Made by a program: the position numbers and the translations under genes. Source: PGYU01 sp964637845 (GTDB taxonomy: Bacteria > Bacteroidota > Ignavibacteria > Kapaibacteriales > UBA2268). Taken from it: a stretch of DNA of 64,000 nucleotides. The notes under the pieces are model-generated. The model worked only from the letters and a program-made list of their open reading frames with translations, ran no database searches and was not told the DNA's origin. The stretch spans positions 16,748-80,747 of the forward strand of contig CAZWXI010000004.1 of NCBI GenBank assembly GCA_964637845.1. Reading direction: 5' to 3'. Every line of letters starts with the position of its first letter. Positions within the stretch are counted from its first letter, which is position 1. Of this stretch, positions 1 to 9,868 are shown in pieces.

Positions 1-2
1 AA

Positions 3-1139
3 GATGCACCTACATATCAAATCTATAAACAAATCATGGACTGGGCTGATAAATATCGCACAATGAACGTACGCACAAATGCCGACCAACCCGACCAAAG
101 CGAAAATGCTATTGCCTTCGGTGCAGAAGGCATCGGATTATGTCGTACTGAGCATATGTTCTTCGGTGAAGGCAAAATTCAACCCATGCGTGAGATGATT
201 TTGGCTGAAAATACCGAAAACCGCAAGAAAGCATTAGCAAAATTATTGCCTTTGCAACGTGAAGATTTCGAAGGTATTTTCCGTGCTATGGACGGTAAAC
301 CCGTTACAATCAGAACTATTGACCCACCATTGCATGAATTTCTACCTCATGATGAAGCAGGACAAAAAGAAGTTGCCAAAGAACTAGGCATTACTCCGAA
401 AGCTGTCAAAGAGAGAGTTGATTCTCTTCATGAATTCAATCCCATGCTGGGCTTCCGTGGGTGCCGTTTGGGATTGATATTCCCCGAAATTACCGAAATG
501 CAGGCTCGTGCAATATTCGAGGCTACTGTCAATATAGCCAAAGAAGGTAAAAAAGTTCTCCCCGAAGTCATGATACCGCTCGTAGGTCACGTAAAAGAGC
601 TTGCTCATCAGGAGCAAATAGTTCGTAAAGTTGCGGCTGAAGTAATGGAAGAAATGGGTACGGATTTTGATTATATGGTCGGTACAATGATAGAAATTCC
701 TCGCGGTGCGATAACTGCTGCGGAAATTGCATCAGTTGCCGAGTTCTTCTCTTTTGGCACGAATGACTTGACGCAGACGACACTTGGCTTGAGCCGCGAC
801 GATGCGGGTAAATTCCTACCCGAATATGTCGCTCGCGAGATTTATAATGCTGACCCGTTTGTTTCAATTGACAAGAACGGTGTTGGCTTCCTCGTCAATC
901 ATGCGGTAAATGAAGGTCGGAAAGCACGTCCCAAAATAAAACTTGGTATATGCGGTGAGCACGGCGGGGACCCCACTTCGGTCGAATTCTGTCATTTTGC
1001 AGGATTAGACTACGTTTCTTGCTCGCCTTTCAGAGTGCCAATCGCTCGTTTGGCAGCGGCTCGTGCGGCTATACGCGAATCAATGGTAACCAAAACCAAG
1101 AAGAAAGCCACTAAGAAAGACAAAAAGTCTAAAAAATAA
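3..1139 (+). CDS. ppdK: Pyruvate, phosphate dikinase, C-terminal part (5' end outside window)
   Basis: This cytoplasmic enzyme interconverts pyruvate, ATP and phosphate with PEP, AMP and diphosphate. Only the last 379 codons are present; the frame is open from base 3, so the gene starts before the window and the ATG at 36 is internal. The visible part is the C-terminal PEP/pyruvate-binding TIM barrel. It carries RTEHMFF, the TIRTIDPPLHEFLPHD segment, GFRGCRLG, the FSFGTNDLTQTT strand and the closing ICGEHGGDP loop with the family's catalytic cysteine, followed by GLDYVSCSPFRVPIARLAAA. These are diagnostic of PPDK, separating it from PEP synthase and enzyme I. Oddity: after ARAAIRES the protein ends in a Lys-rich tail (about ten Lys in the last 16 residues) that the family normally lacks. 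A strong terminator follows 15 bp downstream. Confidence 0.96.
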   Translation, partial: DAPTYQIYKQIMDWADKYRTMNVRTNADQPDQSENAIAFGAEGIGLCRTEHMFFGEGKIQPMREMILAENTENRKKALAKLLPLQREDFEGIFRAMDGKPVTIRTIDPPLHEFLPHDEAGQKEVAKELGITPKAVKERVDSLHEFNPMLGFRGCRLGLIFPEITEMQARAIFEATVNIAKEGKKVLPEVMIPLVGHVKELAHQEQIVRKVAAEVMEEMGTDFDYMVGTMIEIPRGAITAAEIASVAEFFSFGTNDLTQTTLGLSRDDAGKFLPEYVAREIYNADPFVSIDKNGVGFLVNHAVNEGRKARPKIKLGICGEHGGDPTSVEFCHFAGLDYVSCSPFRVPIARLAAARAAIRESMVTKTKKKATKKDKKSKK

Positions 1140-1154
1140 ATTCACATCATTTGA

Positions 1155-1196
1155 AAATCATCCAATGTAAGTCGCAACATTGGATGATTTTTTTTT
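1155..1196 (+). terminator. Rho-independent terminator of ppdK
   Basis: A perfect 14-bp inverted repeat (arms 1155-1168 and 1177-1190, 8-nt loop) runs into a T-tract at 1188-1196. It lies 15 bp after the ppdK stop. Confidence 0.9.
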
Positions 1197-1475
1197 AATA
1201 AATTATTAATTTATATTTCATAAAAGCCCAAGTTCACTCATTTTTACGTCATTTTTTGACCTAAGTACTATTTTTTTTTGATTATTTTTTTATTTTTAGT
1301 TAACTTCGCATATTAGGATTGAACCTTTGTTCGACCTAAATTATGAATTTATGAATTTTTGAAATAACAGTACTAATAGTGGTTTTAACAAATTTTTTAA
1401 CTTCGAACAAAAATAAAGGCTTTGTAAAAAGATATAATCAATTATTATTAACAAAAACAAATTTAGGGCTATATT
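1197..1475 (+). promoter_or_regulatory. Leader region of the surface protein gene
   Basis: With the terminator before it, this makes a 336-bp stretch without a gene (1140-1475). It is extremely AT-rich with many T- and A-runs. It must hold the promoter and a long 5' leader of the 2134-residue protein gene. I see no open frame, no tRNA-like fold and no convincing promoter pair. A TATAAT-like hexamer at about 1433 lacks a matching upstream element. Confidence 0.35.
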
Positions 1476-4400
1476 ATGAACAAATTGTTTACAAGGATTT
1501 TCCTTCTGGTAATTTTAGCTTTCGGGTTTGTTCCCGAAGCTAATTCAAAGGTAGAAATAGGTTCGACATCCTATAACACCCTTACGGATGCTTTCAGCGC
1601 AATTAACAATGGTACTCATACGGGTAGCATCGTTGCAAAAATCACAGACAATATTTCTGAAACTGCAAGAGCAGTACTTATGGCATCAGGGCAAGGCAAT
1701 GCAAGTTACAACTCGATAGTCATCTATCCGACAGGCGATTACAAAATATCGGGTAATCAGGCAACTGCTCTTATCGAGCTTAGAGGTGCCGATAACGTTA
1801 CTTTTGACGGTAGAAAGAATCAATCAGGTTCTGATAGAAATCTTACTATCGAGAATACATCAACTTCGACTCACTCAGTTATTTGGTTGGATAGTAATAC
1901 TACCGGAGGCGGAGGAGCATCTAAAAATACTATTCGTAACGTCAATATTATTGGCGGTTCGACTACTGCCGGTTATGGTATAGTGCTTAGTGTAAGTACT
2001 TCATTGACAGGTGCTGGCGGGGGTAATGATGACAATACTATTATGTTTTGCGATTTCAAGAAGCTGCTTTTTGGCATTCGCGCTTATGGCGTATCATCTA
2101 CTGTGCCTGTAAAAAACCTAAAAGTTAATAATAATAACTTCGGCTCATCCAGCGCAAGCGAAACAGTTACATCCTACGGTATATTTACATATTTTACTGA
2201 TAATCTGGCATTACATAACAATGTATTTAAGGATATGGTATATACTTCGGCTATTTATTGTATTTATCACTATTATGGTAATAAGGATCAAATTTATAAT
2301 AATACACTTGACAACTTTAGAAGCACAGGCTCAGTAGTTTACGGTATCATGAGTTATTATGGTAACGAGAATAAAATTTATAATAATTCTCTTACAAACT
2401 TCGTAGCCACGGTATCGGCTTGCTATCCTGTTTACTGTTTAAGTTCTCCTTATACTGAATTCTACAACAATAAAGTCGAAAATATGATTTCCGGGACAAG
2501 TGTTGTTTATGGTTTCTACATAAGTTCAGGTAACTATACAAAAGTGAATAATAACACTTTCAAGAATTTCCAAGCTCTAAGTAGTGCCGTTTACGGGGTC
2601 TTTCTCTCAAGTGCTCAATACTCTGAAGTAAACAACAATGTACTTGATAATCATATATCTGGCTCAACAACCTATCCAATATATTTATCAAGTTGTCAGT
2701 ATTCGAAAGTTAATAATAATAGACTTACAAATATATTCCTGTCAAGTGCATCGAATAACTTTATATATGGCATAGGCATATTTTCAAGCCCATATACTGA
2801 ATCATTGAATAATTATATTGACAATATGATAAATAATACATTATCAACTAATGCAGGTATATATGTAAGTAGTTCTCAATATGCCAAAATTAATAATAAT
2901 CGCATTTCAAGACTTGTAAGTCAACAACTTTCATATGGAATATTTTTCACAACTGTCGCCGATGCTCAAGTAAACGGAAACGAAATTTTTGATATGACAG
3001 CTAACGGTACAAGCACAACCGGGGCATGGGGTATATTTATCACAGGTACATCGAGTAACACCGAAATAATTAATAACACTATTGCTTATGTTAGAACAAC
3101 TCAGTCGAGTGCTTCCAGTACAACAAACAATCCGTTCGGTATTGCTATTTCTGGCGGTACAGGCTATAAGATTTGGTATAACAGTGTCCAACTATCAGGT
3201 AAACAAATTGCAACAGGCACGCAAGGTACTCTATCAGCATGTTTGATGATTTCATCAACTGCAGTAAATACATTCAACCTGCGGAACAATAATTTCTCCA
3301 ATACTCTTGAAGGGCTTTCAGGCTCTAATTCATACGCGATTTATCTTGCCGGTACAGGCAACTTGACTAACTCAACCATGGATTATAACAACTATTATGT
3401 TGGCGGTCCCCATGGAATGCTTGGATTTTTAACTTCTAACAGAAATTCCATCAGCGATTGGAGAACAGCTACATCCAGAGAACAAAATTCGATGAGTATT
3501 CTCGTTCAGTTCAACTCCCATTTGAATAATTCACCCATACCCGGCTCGCAAATCATAGGAAAAGGTACTCCAATAAGCGATGTTATTTATGATATACTCG
3601 GTGAGCAACGCTCTAATACAACTCCAACCCCCGGAGCTTACGAGAAAGCCGCCGATATTCTGGGACCCGATATCGTATTTGATAAACTTACGATAACATC
3701 AAGTACAGCCAACAGGGTTATAACTGCAAGGATTACAGACTATACCGGAGTTAATAAAACAAATTCCGCCCCGAGATTGTATTATCGTGCAACAAAGAAT
3801 AGCAATGCTTGGGTAGGCAACAATTCTAATCAAGATGGTTGGAAGTTTGCAACAGCTACAATTAGTGGCGACCAATACACATTTACACTTGATTACAATA
3901 GATTAAATGGTGGTATGGTAGTAGGCGATGTAATTGAATACTTCATTATAGCTCAAGACATTGCTCCGAAGCAAAATATTAGTGTATCACGCGGTTTCTT
4001 CTCTGTTACTCCGACAAGTACAGACCTGAACGCTCAGAATTTCCCCTTCTATGATGCAGATTCATACCGAACAGCACACCCAATAAAAGGCGAAATAAAA
4101 GTAGGTAGCGGGCAAGACTATGCAACACTCACTGACGACGGTGGTTTGTTTGAATATATGAACAAAAACATCATTACCGGTGAAGTAAACGTGCTTATTA
4201 CAAGAGATTTAACTGAAACAGGTAAACACCAGTTAAGAAATATGTCATATGAAAATGGCAACTTTCATTACATAAACATAAGACCAAGCGAGGCTAAAAC
4301 TAAGAAAATAACCGGAGCCATTGCCGGAAGTGCAGTTATATGGTTCTTGGGTGCAAATTATGTAAACCTTGACGGCAGTTTCGAGGGTGCAGGACGCTAT

Positions 4401-7400
4401 CTGGAAATATCAAATACCCAAACCTCCGGTGTTTACGCTTGTGTTGCCGTTGGTAGTGGTGCTCCAATGGTCAATGGCGGTAAATTCATTACAATACAAA
4501 ATTGCGTTATTTTCAGCGGCTACATTACAAGCACAAACGGCTCGTTTGGTATCCTCGTAACCGACGGTGTAATGGGGCAAAGCGGGACAAGCCCCTTTGT
4601 TCACAATTTAACTATTAGAAACAACCATATCTATAAGTCAACTGCCGGTATTTGGGCTCGCGCGACGAGCACCGGCATGTTCGAAAATTTACTTATTGAA
4701 AATAATATCATAGGCAATGCTAACGCAGGTGACGGTATTTCATGGAAAGGTATTGACTTGGCTTGGGCGAATACAGCTACTATTCGTAGAAACACAATTC
4801 ACAGTTTTGCTACGAATTTATCGACTGTAAATTATGCTGGAATTGAAACAAACAATACTAATAATTTTGTGACAATAGACGGTAACCAAATATATAATAT
4901 AAAGCAACCAAGTGCAAGCGGTTATGGGGCTTATGGTATTAATGTTGCAGGTTCTTCAACAACTGTTGGCTTTACTATAACGAATAATTTCATTGCCGAA
5001 ATTAGCACAATGAATTACAGTAGGACTTCAACCACGTGGAATCCGTTTGGTATCAGAATTGCCTCCGGCCAGTTTCATAAGATTTGGCACAATACGATTA
5101 TAATGACCGGACAGCAAGGCACATCAGGCTCGCAACCATCATTGACTGCAAATATCATCTTTACATCTACATTTTATTTCAATGATTTGCGAAACAATAT
5201 CCTGCATAACTCATTACAAGGTCTTAGCGGTACACTTTCATTTAATGTATTTACTGCGATGACTTCAAACTTGTGGACAAATATGCTTTCCACGGCAGAT
5301 TACAATAACTATACTGTGGGAGGCAGTGCGGGTGTGTTTGGTGGCTGGGGAACATCAATACCATACAATCAAGCAACTTCACTAACAGCATGGAAAAACA
5401 TGACCGGACGTGATTTGAACTCATTCTCGACTTCCACGCAACATATTTCAACAACAGACTTACACCTTAACGGCGGCAGTGTCGGCAATACAGCCATCAT
5501 GATTCCAAGAATGTCACAAGTAATGATAGATGGAGACGGCGAAGCAAGACCAAATCCGACTTATGTCGGTGCTGATGAAGTAGTACCTTTCTTGGATTTG
5601 ACACGGCAAACTACATTTACACCACAAAATAATACATATTGTATCAATGGCAATGTTAATGTTTCGTTTGATTTTGACCTACGTTTCGGCGACGGAGTTC
5701 AACGCTCAGGACTTTCCGCAATAGATATCACCTGGTACAAAAACGGTTCAGTTATAAGTGGTGCCAAGAACAAATCCATCAACTTCGAGCAACTAAAGAT
5801 GTCCGACTCGGCACGCTATTATGCTACGGTTAACTTCCTGAATCTCAACTTAGTGACTCAAGAAAGGAACTTGAAAGTAGAGGCGCCGATTGTGATTAAC
5901 TTACAGCCAAAGGATGCGGATATTTGCTCCTCTGACCCAATATTGCAGCTTACAACTGCTTCGCAAGGTACAATTACAGGCTACCAGTGGGAATTCCGTA
6001 AAACGGGAACTCAAGCTTGGATGCCTTTAGCAGGTCACAACACACCTAATATAACAAAATATCTTGACGACCCCGATGATGCAGTTGGCAGTTATAGATT
6101 GAAAATTATAGGACCAGGCAATTGCGGATCTGACGTAATCTACTCAAACGTAATAAACGTAAATGTTTCTGACCCCTTGCATAGTACACAATTACAATAT
6201 GAAGGCAATCTTGGTTATGTTTGTCGCGACGAAACTATAATAATCTCAGCTATTGGAGAAGGAACAATATTCGGCTACAGATGGCAGAAAAATATTGGCA
6301 AAGGATTCATTGACCTGAGTGTCAATGACTACCCAAGTGCCCATACCAATACACTGATTCTAACAAATGCGACTCCTGATGAATCAGCAGTATATCGTTG
6401 TATGATACAGGGTAGTGCGGTATGTAATACTGCGCTTGTTCCAACACCTGCGGTTAATGTTCGTGTTTGGGATTTCTTCGCAATTGAGGAACATCCCGAA
6501 AGTCAGGTAGTATGTCATAATGATAATCTATTTCTTAGAGTTTTTGCTGAAGGTACTATTTATGGTTACCAATGGACAAAGAACGGTGTTGATATTACAT
6601 TAGATGAAAACCCATTTGCACAGAGTGCAGTATTATATTTGAATAATGCAGATTATTCCATATCCGGTGTTTATACTTGCAGATTACACATAGAAGATTG
6701 TTCAGGTGAAAAATACGTAACTACTAATCCAGCCGCAGTTTATGTAGCTACATCAACGGAAATCCTCATTAAGCCGCAGACGCAATCCGTTATGGTTGGC
6801 AATTCAGTTCATTTCAATATCCGTGCTCATGTTAACGGAGCTCCCCCGACATTCAACCCTCGCGTACAATGGTACAGAGGCAACCAACCATTGCTCGAAT
6901 CACCTAAGTATATCGGTACGAAGTCAAACAACTTGATTATTTCAAATGTAAATAATAACGATTTTGGGAGTGACTACTGGGTAGTTGTATTCGGTCTATG
7001 CGGAAATGACACTGTTCGCAACTTTGGCCTCGTAAAAGCTGAGTTTGCAATTACAAAGCAACCTGATGATATTAGTGTTTGCCAAAACGGCGACGTAACA
7101 TTCGGCGTTGAAACATACTCCTCAATCGGAGAAAACATGACATACCAATGGTACAGAAATGGTACTGCATTACGTGACAACGGCGATTATTTCGGTACTC
7201 GTACATCAACGCTTGTAATTAACGGTGCAACATCAAAGCACAATGGTGAATATCATTGTAAAGTAAAAACACCATCTTCTGAATATGGCTTAAATACACG
7301 AACGGCAAAATTAGTAGTTAGGGATGTACCGGTAATAACTTCGAACTTAAAAGAAAGTCTAAGTTTAACCATAGGCGATGAACTAAGATTGGAAGTTCAA

Positions 7401-7880
7401 GCTGAAGGTACTGATTTACAATATCAATGGTATTTCAACGAAGCAATAATTCCAGATGCCACTGAAGCAACATTAGCTATTGAAGAAATAGCCGAAGAAG
7501 ATGCCGGTAAATACCATGTAACAGTAAGAAACGAATGCGGGTTAGTTACATCAATCTCTTGTGAAGTTGTTGTGGCTTCGGGAACAACAGATGTGACTAA
7601 AGTAATTCATCACGGCTATTCGTTGGGCGTTGCGGTACCAAACCCGGTAAATTCAAGCACAGTAATGCCTTATTCATTACCGACAGATGGATACGTGGGA
7701 ATCGTACTCATAAATCAACTCGGCATCGAAGTAGCTAAACTTGTTGAAACAAAACTTGCAAGCGGAGACTACAAGCTTTCGATTGATGCACATGCTTTAC
7801 GCCTCACATCAGGTATTTACTCAGTTATTCTCAGAGCAAACGGTGTACAACTGATTCAAAGACTTGCAGTAATTAAATAA
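1476..7880 (+). CDS. Giant T9SS-secreted surface protein: beta-helix repeats, Ig-like domains, sorting tail
   Basis: This 2134-residue protein is probably exported by Sec and then anchored outside by the type IX system. It begins with a signal peptide (about residues 1-25). Residues ~60-640 are a parallel beta-helix with coils of about 30 residues, each carrying NNN/YNN turns and a Tyr-Gly-Ile/Val-Phe/Tyr strand (NosD/right-handed beta-helix type). Residues ~725-860 form a beta-sandwich spacer, and ~875-1370 a second beta-helix. From ~1395 to ~2035 there are six or seven Ig-like domains with the W-Y/K-x-N/G...Y-x-C pattern. The last ~85 residues (from ~2045) are a T9SS type A sorting domain: VPNPVNSSTVMPYSLP, then a LINQLGIEV strand, a SGIYSVIL strand and a basic end. 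Likely roles are adhesion or polymer binding; catalytic residues of a lyase or glycosidase cannot be assigned by eye. A terminator follows. Confidence 0.85.
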   Translation: MNKLFTRIFLLVILAFGFVPEANSKVEIGSTSYNTLTDAFSAINNGTHTGSIVAKITDNISETARAVLMASGQGNASYNSIVIYPTGDYKISGNQATALIELRGADNVTFDGRKNQSGSDRNLTIENTSTSTHSVIWLDSNTTGGGGASKNTIRNVNIIGGSTTAGYGIVLSVSTSLTGAGGGNDDNTIMFCDFKKLLFGIRAYGVSSTVPVKNLKVNNNNFGSSSASETVTSYGIFTYFTDNLALHNNVFKDMVYTSAIYCIYHYYGNKDQIYNNTLDNFRSTGSVVYGIMSYYGNENKIYNNSLTNFVATVSACYPVYCLSSPYTEFYNNKVENMISGTSVVYGFYISSGNYTKVNNNTFKNFQALSSAVYGVFLSSAQYSEVNNNVLDNHISGSTTYPIYLSSCQYSKVNNNRLTNIFLSSASNNFIYGIGIFSSPYTESLNNYIDNMINNTLSTNAGIYVSSSQYAKINNNRISRLVSQQLSYGIFFTTVADAQVNGNEIFDMTANGTSTTGAWGIFITGTSSNTEIINNTIAYVRTTQSSASSTTNNPFGIAISGGTGYKIWYNSVQLSGKQIATGTQGTLSACLMISSTAVNTFNLRNNNFSNTLEGLSGSNSYAIYLAGTGNLTNSTMDYNNYYVGGPHGMLGFLTSNRNSISDWRTATSREQNSMSILVQFNSHLNNSPIPGSQIIGKGTPISDVIYDILGEQRSNTTPTPGAYEKAADILGPDIVFDKLTITSSTANRVITARITDYTGVNKTNSAPRLYYRATKNSNAWVGNNSNQDGWKFATATISGDQYTFTLDYNRLNGGMVVGDVIEYFIIAQDIAPKQNISVSRGFFSVTPTSTDLNAQNFPFYDADSYRTAHPIKGEIKVGSGQDYATLTDDGGLFEYMNKNIITGEVNVLITRDLTETGKHQLRNMSYENGNFHYINIRPSEAKTKKITGAIAGSAVIWFLGANYVNLDGSFEGAGRYLEISNTQTSGVYACVAVGSGAPMVNGGKFITIQNCVIFSGYITSTNGSFGILVTDGVMGQSGTSPFVHNLTIRNNHIYKSTAGIWARATSTGMFENLLIENNIIGNANAGDGISWKGIDLAWANTATIRRNTIHSFATNLSTVNYAGIETNNTNNFVTIDGNQIYNIKQPSASGYGAYGINVAGSSTTVGFTITNNFIAEISTMNYSRTSTTWNPFGIRIASGQFHKIWHNTIIMTGQQGTSGSQPSLTANIIFTSTFYFNDLRNNILHNSLQGLSGTLSFNVFTAMTSNLWTNMLSTADYNNYTVGGSAGVFGGWGTSIPYNQATSLTAWKNMTGRDLNSFSTSTQHISTTDLHLNGGSVGNTAIMIPRMSQVMIDGDGEARPNPTYVGADEVVPFLDLTRQTTFTPQNNTYCINGNVNVSFDFDLRFGDGVQRSGLSAIDITWYKNGSVISGAKNKSINFEQLKMSDSARYYATVNFLNLNLVTQERNLKVEAPIVINLQPKDADICSSDPILQLTTASQGTITGYQWEFRKTGTQAWMPLAGHNTPNITKYLDDPDDAVGSYRLKIIGPGNCGSDVIYSNVINVNVSDPLHSTQLQYEGNLGYVCRDETIIISAIGEGTIFGYRWQKNIGKGFIDLSVNDYPSAHTNTLILTNATPDESAVYRCMIQGSAVCNTALVPTPAVNVRVWDFFAIEEHPESQVVCHNDNLFLRVFAEGTIYGYQWTKNGVDITLDENPFAQSAVLYLNNADYSISGVYTCRLHIEDCSGEKYVTTNPAAVYVATSTEILIKPQTQSVMVGNSVHFNIRAHVNGAPPTFNPRVQWYRGNQPLLESPKYIGTKSNNLIISNVNNNDFGSDYWVVVFGLCGNDTVRNFGLVKAEFAITKQPDDISVCQNGDVTFGVETYSSIGENMTYQWYRNGTALRDNGDYFGTRTSTLVINGATSKHNGEYHCKVKTPSSEYGLNTRTAKLVVRDVPVITSNLKESLSLTIGDELRLEVQAEGTDLQYQWYFNEAIIPDATEATLAIEEIAEEDAGKYHVTVRNECGLVTSISCEVVVASGTTDVTKVIHHGYSLGVAVPNPVNSSTVMPYSLPTDGYVGIVLINQLGIEVAKLVETKLASGDYKLSIDAHALRLTSGIYSVILRANGVQLIQRLAVIK

Positions 7881-7899
7881 GACTATATGCTAAAAATAA

Positions 7900-7933
7900 G
7901 AGACTGTCCCCCATGGGGCAGTCTCCTTTTTTA
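7900..7933 (+). terminator. Rho-independent terminator of the surface protein gene
   Basis: GAGACTGTCCCC (7900-7911) pairs with GGGGCAGTCTC (7915-7925) with one bulged T and a 3-nt loop, followed by CTTTTTT. Confidence 0.92.
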
Positions 7934-8024
7934 TTTGTGAGAACGATTCTAATCAAATTTGATTTGTTACGTCTTACGAAAATTAAACCAAGAATATAGA
8001 TTTAGTTCATTATTAAAGACACGG

Positions 8025-9842
8025 ATGAGCGCCAGCAATTTAGAGTTATTTAGAAATTTTTGCATCATAGCGCATATTGACCATGGTAAATCTACATTAG
8101 CAGATAGATTGCTCGAAATCACCGGTAGGGTTACAAAACGAGAGATGGTGACAAATCAAATTCTTGATGATAATCCACTTGAGCAAGAACGCGGCATTAC
8201 GATAAAACTCCATGCAATTCAAATGGACTACAGAGCAGACGACGGAAAAGATTATATCCTGAATTTGATTGATACTCCCGGACATGTTGATTTCACTTAT
8301 GAAGTATCTCGCTCATTAGCCGCATGCGAAGGTGCATTGTTAATTGTTGATGCTACTCAAGGGATTGAAGCTCAAACGATAAGCAATTTATATCTCGCAT
8401 TAGGGAATGACCTTGAAATAATACCCATATTGAATAAGATAGACTTACCTGCGGCACAGACGACCCTCGATGATGTCAAACATCAAGTCATGGAACTCGT
8501 CGGTTGCGATGAAGACGAAATTCTACTCGCTTCCGCAAAAAGTGGTATTGGTATTCATGAGATATTGGAAGCAATTGTTAAAAGAGTACCACCACCCAAA
8601 GGCAATCCCGATGCTCCACTTAAAGCACTTATTTATGATTCAATTTATGATTCATACCGAGGCGTTATAGTTAATATACGTGTTTTTGATGGTACTCTTC
8701 GAGAAAATGAAAAGGTTCTTTTCATGGCTACCAATAAGGTGTATGAGATAGAGGAAGTTGGCATACTCTATATGACTCGGCAACGTACTAAAATACTACA
8801 AGCGGGAAACGTAGGGTATTTTACCGCTAGTATTCGAGATTTGCACGATACGAAAGTAGGCGATACTATCACTCATTTCAAAAACAGATGTGATAAAGCA
8901 ATTGAGGGTTTTCAAGTCGTGAAACCGATGGTATTTTCCGGAATTTATCCAGCAGATGCCGATGATTTCGAAGATTTGCGCGAGGCATTGTCCAAACTTG
9001 TACTGAATGACTCTGCAATTACATTTGAACCCGAAACTTCAACAGCCTTGGGATTTGGATTTCGTTGCGGCTTCTTGGGGCTCCTCCATATGGAAATAGT
9101 CCAAGAAAGACTCGAAAGGGAATTCAACCAAACTATCGTAACAACTGTTCCGAACGTAAGATATAAAGTAATTAAAACAAACGGTGATGAATTATTCGTG
9201 GATAATCCCGCAGAATTGCCCAAACCAGGTGATGTTGCCGAAATTCAAGAACCTTTCATTAAGGCACAGACACTTACACCAAACGAATACGTCGGAAATA
9301 TAATGAAATTATGTATGGACAGACGTGGCGTATTGACCAATCAAATATATTTATCGGCAACACGAGTTGATATTCAGTGGGAATTACCTTTAGCTGAGGT
9401 TGTATTCGATTTTTATGATAAATTGAAATCCATCACACGTGGCTATGCATCGCTTGATTACGAGTTTTATGAATATCGCACGGGCGATTTGGTAAAATTG
9501 GATATCCTGTTGAATGGCGACCCCGTAGATGCTCTATCGGCTATCGTACATCGTTCCAAAGCTTATGATTGGGGCAAAAAACTTTGCGATAAGCTGAAAG
9601 ATTTAATACCTCGACAGATGTTCGAAGTTGTTATTCAAGCCGCAATAGGTGCGAAAGTGATTGCTCGTTCATCGGTCAAACCATTACGCAAAAATGTTAC
9701 TGCTAAATGCTATGGCGGCGATATTACTCGTAAACGTAAATTATTGGAGAAACAAAAAGAAGGTAAGAAACGTATGAAGCAAGTCGGTAGCATTGAAATT
9801 CCACAAGAGGCGTTTTTGGCTGTATTAAGCATAGATAACTAA
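8025..9842 (+). CDS. lepA: Elongation factor 4 (LepA), ribosome back-translocating GTPase
   Basis: LepA is a translational GTPase that acts on stalled or mistranslocated 70S ribosomes. All G motifs are present: AHIDHGKST (P-loop), the GITIK switch, DTPGHVDF, NKIDLP and SAKSG. The C-terminal half has the LepA-specific domain ending KCYGGDITRKRKLLEKQKEGKKRMK, which separates it from EF-G and BipA. The open frame reaches back to 7959, but the ATG at 8025 gives 605 aa, and the text after it (SASNLELFRNFCIIAHIDHGKST) matches the usual LepA N-terminus, so 8025 is chosen; no strong ribosome binding site decides it. It is followed after 26 bp by signal peptidase I, the lepA-lepB order found in many bacteria. 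Confidence 0.97.
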   Translation: MSASNLELFRNFCIIAHIDHGKSTLADRLLEITGRVTKREMVTNQILDDNPLEQERGITIKLHAIQMDYRADDGKDYILNLIDTPGHVDFTYEVSRSLAACEGALLIVDATQGIEAQTISNLYLALGNDLEIIPILNKIDLPAAQTTLDDVKHQVMELVGCDEDEILLASAKSGIGIHEILEAIVKRVPPPKGNPDAPLKALIYDSIYDSYRGVIVNIRVFDGTLRENEKVLFMATNKVYEIEEVGILYMTRQRTKILQAGNVGYFTASIRDLHDTKVGDTITHFKNRCDKAIEGFQVVKPMVFSGIYPADADDFEDLREALSKLVLNDSAITFEPETSTALGFGFRCGFLGLLHMEIVQERLEREFNQTIVTTVPNVRYKVIKTNGDELFVDNPAELPKPGDVAEIQEPFIKAQTLTPNEYVGNIMKLCMDRRGVLTNQIYLSATRVDIQWELPLAEVVFDFYDKLKSITRGYASLDYEFYEYRTGDLVKLDILLNGDPVDALSAIVHRSKAYDWGKKLCDKLKDLIPRQMFEVVIQAAIGAKVIARSSVKPLRKNVTAKCYGGDITRKRKLLEKQKEGKKRMKQVGSIEIPQEAFLAVLSIDN

Positions 9843-9868
9843 TTTTAAAAATTTAATATTTACAAGTT

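Noticed and set aside
2100..3100. Regular repeats that could suggest a CRISPR array
   Set aside because: They are coding beta-helix coils in a single open frame with variable DNA, with no short exact repeats and unique spacers.
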